Positions 59,498 to 64,000 of a stretch of DNA of 64,000 nt are shown here, piece after piece. Origin of the DNA: Nocardia amikacinitolerans NBRC 108937 (GTDB taxonomy: Bacteria; Actinomycetota; Actinomycetes; Mycobacteriales; Mycobacteriaceae); contig NZ_BDAU01000030.1 of assembly GCF_001612615.1 (NCBI RefSeq), positions 1 through 64,000 of the forward strand, read 5' to 3'. Within the stretch, counting starts at the first letter, position 1. Each line of letters starts with the position of its first letter. The notes beneath the pieces were generated by a model. It made no database searches and had not been told where the DNA came from. It was given only the letters and a program-made list of their open reading frames with translations. Made by a program: the position numbers and the translations under genes.

Positions 59498-60739
59498 ATG
59501 ACCAGCAGCGCGAAGATCGAACCTCCGAAACGCCGACGCCCCCGTGATCGCCGGGCGTCCATTCTGCGCGCCGCGGGCGCGGCCTTCGCGCGCTCCGGCT
59601 ATCACGGCGCGTCGATGGCCGACATCGCCGCCGCGGAGGGAATTTCGGCGACCGCGCTGTACCGGCACTTCCGCAACAAGCAGGAACTGCTCGGGCAGTG
59701 CCTGCTGACTGGGCTCGACACCACGCTCGCGCGGCTGGACCAGGCCGCCCGCGGCGAGCAGCCGCGGACCCGAGTGCTGACCGAACTCGTGGCGGTCGCG
59801 CTGGAGCTGCGCGGGCTGCCGCGCCTGTGGCAGCTGGAATTCCGCAGCGTCAGCCCCGAGGATCGCCAGGCCGTTCTGGTGCGGGTGGTGCGATTGACCG
59901 GGTATCTGCGTCGCGCCATCCGCGGACACCGCCCCGACCTGTCCGCCTCGGATGCCGAGCTGCTGAGCTGGTGCGTGCTGTCGGTGGCCGTCAGCCCCTC
60001 CTACCACCAGGTGGATCTGCCCGCCGCGACGTTCGTCGACGTGCTCGACGGAGCCGTGCTGGCGTTGATCACCGCGGATCTGCCCACGGAGGGACCGCCC
60101 GCCCGACCGGCGAACCGCGCACCGCAGCCCGGCGGAACCGCGGATTTCGAACGCACCGTGCGGCCGGAGCGAATGATCGCGGCCGCGGCCCGCCTGTTCA
60201 ACACCCGCGGATACGCGGCGGTCGGGATCGAGGACATCGGCGCGGCGGTGGGGGTCACCGGGCCCGCGCTCTACCACCATTTCGCAGGCAAATCCGATCT
60301 GCTGAACGAGATCATCGAACGCAACGACCAGTGGATTCGGCTCTACACCGCACGCGCACTGGCCGAGGGGCGTGACGCCGTGGAGTCGATGCGGCTGCTG
60401 CTGCGGTCCTACGTGCTCTTCGCACTGGACGAACCGGATCTGCTCGGCACCACGGTCAGCGAGGTCGGCCACCTGCCGGCGCCGCAGGCGAGCCGGTATC
60501 GCCGTACGCACCGTGCGGGCGTGCTGAGCTGGGCTCGAATGCTGCAATCGGCGCGCACCGAGTTGTCGCTGCCGGTGGCGCGGGTGCTGATCCAGGCCAT
60601 GTCGACCGTGGTCATCGACGCGGTCCGCAATCCGCGATCCGTGCGCCGCGGCGACCTGCTCGACGCGCTGACCGCCGTCGGCGACCGGATCGCCTTCTCC
60701 GTCCCGCTCTCCCGAGCCGCCGTGCCGACGGCACAGTAA
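59498..60739 (+). CDS. Tandem TetR-family regulator
   Basis: A 413-residue protein with two TetR units in one chain. The first HTH runs SGYHGASMADIAAAEGISAT to YRHFRNKQELL near residues 32-64. The second runs TRGYAAVGIEDIGAAVGVTG to YHHFAGKSDLL near 238-270. Each is followed by a helical ligand domain, so the protein is a covalent pseudo-dimer. A near-perfect palindrome overlaps the base after its stop and lies upstream of the fadE5-like gene, which it very likely controls. Confidence 0.83.
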   Translation: MTSSAKIEPPKRRRPRDRRASILRAAGAAFARSGYHGASMADIAAAEGISATALYRHFRNKQELLGQCLLTGLDTTLARLDQAARGEQPRTRVLTELVAVALELRGLPRLWQLEFRSVSPEDRQAVLVRVVRLTGYLRRAIRGHRPDLSASDAELLSWCVLSVAVSPSYHQVDLPAATFVDVLDGAVLALITADLPTEGPPARPANRAPQPGGTADFERTVRPERMIAAAARLFNTRGYAAVGIEDIGAAVGVTGPALYHHFAGKSDLLNEIIERNDQWIRLYTARALAEGRDAVESMRLLLRSYVLFALDEPDLLGTTVSEVGHLPAPQASRYRRTHRAGVLSWARMLQSARTELSLPVARVLIQAMSTVVIDAVRNPRSVRRGDLLDALTAVGDRIAFSVPLSRAAVPTAQ

Positions 60740-60760
60740 AAGTTTATCGACGATTAACTT
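60740..60760. promoter_or_regulatory. Operator before the fadE5-like gene
   Basis: A 21-bp near-palindrome with arms AAGTT-T-ATCG and CGAT-T-AACTT around a central A, broken only at the paired T/T position. It lies directly after the stop codon of the tandem-TetR gene and about 180 bases before fadE5. A partial match with the same TCGTC centre is seen near 60814-60835. The rest of 60761-60941 contains no gene. Confidence 0.65.
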
Positions 60761-60941
60761 GTCCTTCGAATGCCCGTTGAACTGCGGGAACTCGACCCAC
60801 AGATTGCGTCGACAGACTTAGTCGTCAGTAACTTACGGTTGCGTACCGGATTCCCGAGCACCAGAATCACCGCGGGGCGCAGCCATGTGCGTCCGCGATG
60901 CACTCGGCCGTCAGGCCGCATTCTCCGAAAGGACAGCGCCG

Positions 60942-62777
60942 GTGGGGCACTACAAGAGCAACGTCAGAGACCTCGAGTTCAACCTCTTCGAGGTGTTCGG
61001 TCTCGAGGAGATCTTGCGCGGCGGGTCCTTCGGCGACTTGGACGCCGACACCGTGCGCACGATGCTTGCCGAAGCCGCCCGGCTGGCCGAGGGACCGGTC
61101 GCGGAATCCTTCGCCGACACCGATCGCAACCCGCCGGTCTTCGACGCGCAGACCCACTCGGTGCGACTGCCCGAAGCGTTCAAGCGGTCGGTGCGCGCCT
61201 GGTACGACGGGGAATGGTGGCGCATCGGGAAGTCGGAAGCGATCGGCGGCGTCGCGGCGCCGCGGATGTTGGCTTGGGCCATCAGCGAATTCGTGCTCGG
61301 CGCGCAGCCTGCGGCCTACATGTACCTGACCGGACCCAACATGGCCGACATCGTCGATGCCATCGGCACGGAGGAGCAGCGGCGCTGGGCCGCGCTCGCG
61401 GTGGAGCGGAACTGGGGCGCCACCATGGTGCTGACCGAACCCGACGCCGGTTCGGACGTCGGCGCGGGCCGCACCAAAGCCATCCGGCAAGAGGACGGCT
61501 CCTGGCACATCGAGGGCGTCAAGCGCTTCATCACCTCCGCCGACTCCGACGACCTGTTCGAGAACATCGTCCACCAAGTGCTGGCGCGACCGGAGGGCGC
61601 GGGACCCGGCACCAAGGGGCTGAGCCTGTTCCTGGTGCCGAAGTACCACTTCGACTCCGAGACCGGCGAAATCGGGGACCGCAACGGCGTTTTCGTCACC
61701 AATGTCGAGCACAAGATGGGCCTGAAGGCCTCTGCCACCTGCGAGTTGACCTTCGGCGGCCACGGCATCCCCGCCAAGGGCTGGCTGGTCGGCGACGTGC
61801 ACAATGGCATCGCGCAGATGTTCAGGGTGATCGAGGAAGCCCGAATGATGGTGGGCACCAAAGCGATCGCGACCCTGTCGACCGGATACCTCAACGCCCT
61901 CGCCTACGCCAAGACGCGAGTCCAAGGCAGCGACCTCACCCAGATGGCCGACAAGACCGCCCCGAAGGTCACCATCACCCACCACCCCGACGTACGCCGC
62001 TCGCTGATGATGCAGAAGGCCTACGCCGAAGGCCTGCGGGCGATCTACCTCTACACTGCCGCACACCAGGATCCCGTTGTCGCCCAGCATGTTTCGGGTG
62101 CCGACGCCGAACTCGCCGCACGCGTCAACGATCTGCTGCTGCCGGTCGTCAAGGGCGTCGGCTCCGAGCGTGCCTACCAGTACCTGACCGAATCACTACA
62201 GACCTTCGGCGGCTCCGGCTTCCTCCAGGACTACCCGATCGAGCAGTACATCCGCGACGCCAAGATCGACTCGCTCTACGAGGGCACCACCGCCATCCAG
62301 GCGCAGGACTTCTTCTTCCGCAAGATCGCCCGCGACCACGGCGTCGCACTCGCCCACCTCGCGGGAAAGATCAGGGAAACCGCCGACTCCGACGCGGGCA
62401 ACGGCCGCCTCAAAGCCGAGAAGATCCTGCTCGCAACCGCTTTGGAGGATGTGCAGGACATGGTGGGCAGGATGACCCGCCACCTCGTGGCCGCGCAGGA
62501 GAATCCCGCCGAACTGTACAAGGTCGGCCTTGGCTCGGTGCGCTTGCTGCTCGCGGTCGGCGACCTGCTGGTGGCATGGCGCCTCCTCGCCGCCGCCGAA
62601 ATCGCTTACATCGCACTCGATTCCGGCGCAACAGACGCCGATCGAGCCTTCTACGAAGGCAAGATCGCCGTCGCGACGTTCTTCGCCAAAACCACGCTGC
62701 CACAGCTGAGCGCCGACTGGGCCGTCCTGTCCGACATCGACGCCTCGATCATGGAACTCGACGAAGCGGCGTTCTGA
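60942..62777 (+). CDS. fadE5: FadE5-like acyl-CoA dehydrogenase
   Basis: A 611-residue acyl-CoA dehydrogenase with the N-terminal extension of the FadE5/FadE12 group (MGHYKSNVRDLEFNLFEVFG). Flavin and substrate motifs include TMVLTEPDAGSDVGAG near residue 160, RFITSADSDDLFENI near 195, and the active-site base in SLYEGTTAIQAQDFF near 440. Broad-range FadE5 of mycobacteria has the same length and layout and starts fatty-acid beta-oxidation. GTG 60942 was chosen to give the conserved first residues. It is probably repressed by the tandem-TetR protein. Confidence 0.88.
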   Translation: MGHYKSNVRDLEFNLFEVFGLEEILRGGSFGDLDADTVRTMLAEAARLAEGPVAESFADTDRNPPVFDAQTHSVRLPEAFKRSVRAWYDGEWWRIGKSEAIGGVAAPRMLAWAISEFVLGAQPAAYMYLTGPNMADIVDAIGTEEQRRWAALAVERNWGATMVLTEPDAGSDVGAGRTKAIRQEDGSWHIEGVKRFITSADSDDLFENIVHQVLARPEGAGPGTKGLSLFLVPKYHFDSETGEIGDRNGVFVTNVEHKMGLKASATCELTFGGHGIPAKGWLVGDVHNGIAQMFRVIEEARMMVGTKAIATLSTGYLNALAYAKTRVQGSDLTQMADKTAPKVTITHHPDVRRSLMMQKAYAEGLRAIYLYTAAHQDPVVAQHVSGADAELAARVNDLLLPVVKGVGSERAYQYLTESLQTFGGSGFLQDYPIEQYIRDAKIDSLYEGTTAIQAQDFFFRKIARDHGVALAHLAGKIRETADSDAGNGRLKAEKILLATALEDVQDMVGRMTRHLVAAQENPAELYKVGLGSVRLLLAVGDLLVAWRLLAAAEIAYIALDSGATDADRAFYEGKIAVATFFAKTTLPQLSADWAVLSDIDASIMELDEAAF

Positions 62778-62995
62778 GCACCCCTCGCTTCCCGTGCCGG
62801 GGGTGGTTCAGCGGCGGACAGCCGCGAATGGCGGCAAACACCGCGACCCCCGGCGGGGCGGCGCGCACCTCGCCCGGCGTACCGGCAGGGACATAGAGCA
62901 CACGGCCGTGCGTCGGACCGCAGCGCCCCGCTCGGTACCGGCCATCTGGCCCCTCATCGAGCGGTGTCGTGGTTTGCCCTCGGGTCGTGCGTCGA

Positions 62996-63766
62996 CTATC
63001 CCGACAGGCGTCCCTGATTGAAGTCGAGATGTTCGAAGACTGCGTAATCGCCGTCGGTGCCGGGTAGCGGCGCCCCGAGCGGGCACGTACCACACGAGGG
63101 GTTCGTCTCGGCTCGGCTACCGGCGGGGTCGGCCTGCTGACCTGCGCCGGACTCAGCCGGTTTCCCGATCTGTTCAGGAGAGATGAGGCGGATCGGACGA
63201 GTCGTCTGATACAGGGACCCACCGGTGGGTGAGCCGTCGGGGTTCATGCCCTGCTCCGGGGGTGGGAACTCGGTGAGTTCGGCGGTCCATTGCGCGGGTT
63301 GGCGGGTGTGGAAGACGAACGGCCCCGGGCAGTCGCCACATTTTTCGAAGCTGACCCACATGCTCTGATACCAGGTTTCGACGAGTCGGTCGGCGCCGAC
63401 CAGCTTCAGGACGCTGTCGGGGTCGGTGTGGGTGTAGGGCAGTCGCATGGTGATCTTGCCGAACAACGGGTGGGCGGCTTCGACGGCGAACGCGAGGACC
63501 CGCAGACCCACAGAGTCCGCGTCTCGTTCGACTACCTGCACGACTCGCGAGCCGATGAAGTTCAGTGTCGGAAGGGGCTGGGGCAGGTCGACCATCAACC
63601 GGGCACCGAATGCGTTGAGGCTCAGGCTGAACGTCTGTCCGACCTCGGGCAGAAGAAGTGACTGCCGCGGTTCGGCTGCCGCGCGGCCTGCGGCGCCGAA
63701 CAATCCCGCGCCCAGCGCTGCCCCGGCGTGACCGATGAGCCCTCGGCGAGTGATCGAGTTGGCCAT
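62996..63766 (-). CDS. Tat-exported hypothetical protein
   Basis: A 256-residue protein with a twin-arginine signal (SITRRGLIGHAGAALGAGLF, residues 4-23, then AAGRAAAEP). The mature part is mostly beta-type, with cysteine pairs in FEKCGDCPGPF and PSCGTCPLGA that suit two disulfides. It resembles other secreted Nocardia proteins of unknown role. ATG 63766 was chosen to place the twin arginines correctly. It is convergent with fadE5, with 218 bases between that show no gene. Nothing is identified in 63767-64000. Confidence 0.75.
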   Translation of the reverse strand: MANSITRRGLIGHAGAALGAGLFGAAGRAAAEPRQSLLLPEVGQTFSLSLNAFGARLMVDLPQPLPTLNFIGSRVVQVVERDADSVGLRVLAFAVEAAHPLFGKITMRLPYTHTDPDSVLKLVGADRLVETWYQSMWVSFEKCGDCPGPFVFHTRQPAQWTAELTEFPPPEQGMNPDGSPTGGSLYQTTRPIRLISPEQIGKPAESGAGQQADPAGSRAETNPSCGTCPLGAPLPGTDGDYAVFEHLDFNQGRLSG

Positions 63767-64000
63767 GCGCGAGATTGTGCTGCAAGCAGCCGCCACCAAC
63801 GCCCGATGCACCACATGCCCCCGTTCTCGGGCGCGTCTCCAGGACCACGATCAGGCGGTTGGGCGGGGTCCCGCATGCGACCGAGCGTTCACGACGGCGC
63901 CTTCGGTCCCGGGCCTTCGGGCACCGGGATGCCGTTGGTTCGGCACGGTTGTTGCGCTGTGCTCGCACACGACGGCAGCTGGTCGGCGTGCGGGTAGGGG

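Noticed and set aside
60770..62896. 708-residue plus-strand frame overlapping fadE5
   Set aside because: It is frame-shifted against the acyl-CoA dehydrogenase, and its protein is Arg-rich without motifs.
1..64000. CRISPR array or rRNA gene
   Set aside because: No set of regularly spaced identical repeats and no rRNA-like stretch was seen on reading the window.

Overview
The window is high-GC actinobacterial DNA, most likely from a Nocardia-like member of the Mycobacteriales. Supporting signs are two MspA-type porins, a FadE5-length acyl-CoA dehydrogenase, a DUF3558 lipoprotein, an MAB_1171c-type membrane protein beside an ImmA-like peptidase, an FprB-like ferredoxin/reductase fusion, GTG/TTG starts and many 4-bp ATGA/TTGA gene overlaps. 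No identification was run; family names come from reading the protein sequences.

1-5.4 kb is a mobile-element remnant with a conflict/defence flavour. It holds an edge-truncated hypothetical gene, the 3' end of a tRNA without its 5' half (a likely attachment-site scar), a TIR-like (DUF1863/ThsB-like) protein divergent from a SLATT-type 2TM protein, a nucleoside-deoxyribosyltransferase-like sensor, an HTH protein and a tyrosine recombinase broken by an in-frame stop. 5.4-9.9 kb holds a GFA-family protein, an ImmA-like peptidase / MAB_1171c / cytochrome P450 operon (the peptidase has an amber codon at codon 10), and another decayed integrase carrying a duplicated segment.

9.9-13.9 kb is an acyl-CoA dehydrogenase / APH-like kinase / SDR operon. 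An XRE-TetR fusion regulator lies upstream, and matching operators sit at both ends of its gene.

16.2-35.3 kb is a large catabolic region: permease, imine-reductase-like enzyme, acyl-CoA ligase, Baeyer-Villiger monooxygenase, PuuD-like amidotransferase, zinc alcohol dehydrogenase, aldehyde dehydrogenase, glutamine-synthetase-like ligase, esterase, amine-dehydrogenase-like protein, PhyH dioxygenase and class III aminotransferase. Twin MspA porins and a second PhyH paralogue follow. The set suggests breakdown of an amine by gamma-glutamylation (Puu-like logic). A shared motif, AATCAAYTGATC and variants, lies in three of its control regions, which suggests one regulon.

35.5-44.7 kb holds membrane proteins, a secreted lipase, and an AurF-type diiron oxygenase with a ferredoxin-reductase fusion, an MFS exporter and a QsdR-like regulator. 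44.9-47.2 kb holds a two-gene unit whose second protein looks like a pore-former (MACPF-like) fused to beta/gamma-crystallin repeats. 47.4-50.7 kb has small housekeeping-type genes and several gene fossils. 50.9-55.8 kb has an amidase and a complete frdABCD operon. 55.9-64 kb carries an ABC exporter, alanine dehydrogenase, a tandem-TetR regulator with a palindromic operator before a fadE5-like gene, and a Tat-exported protein. No CRISPR array, rRNA gene or intact tRNA was found.
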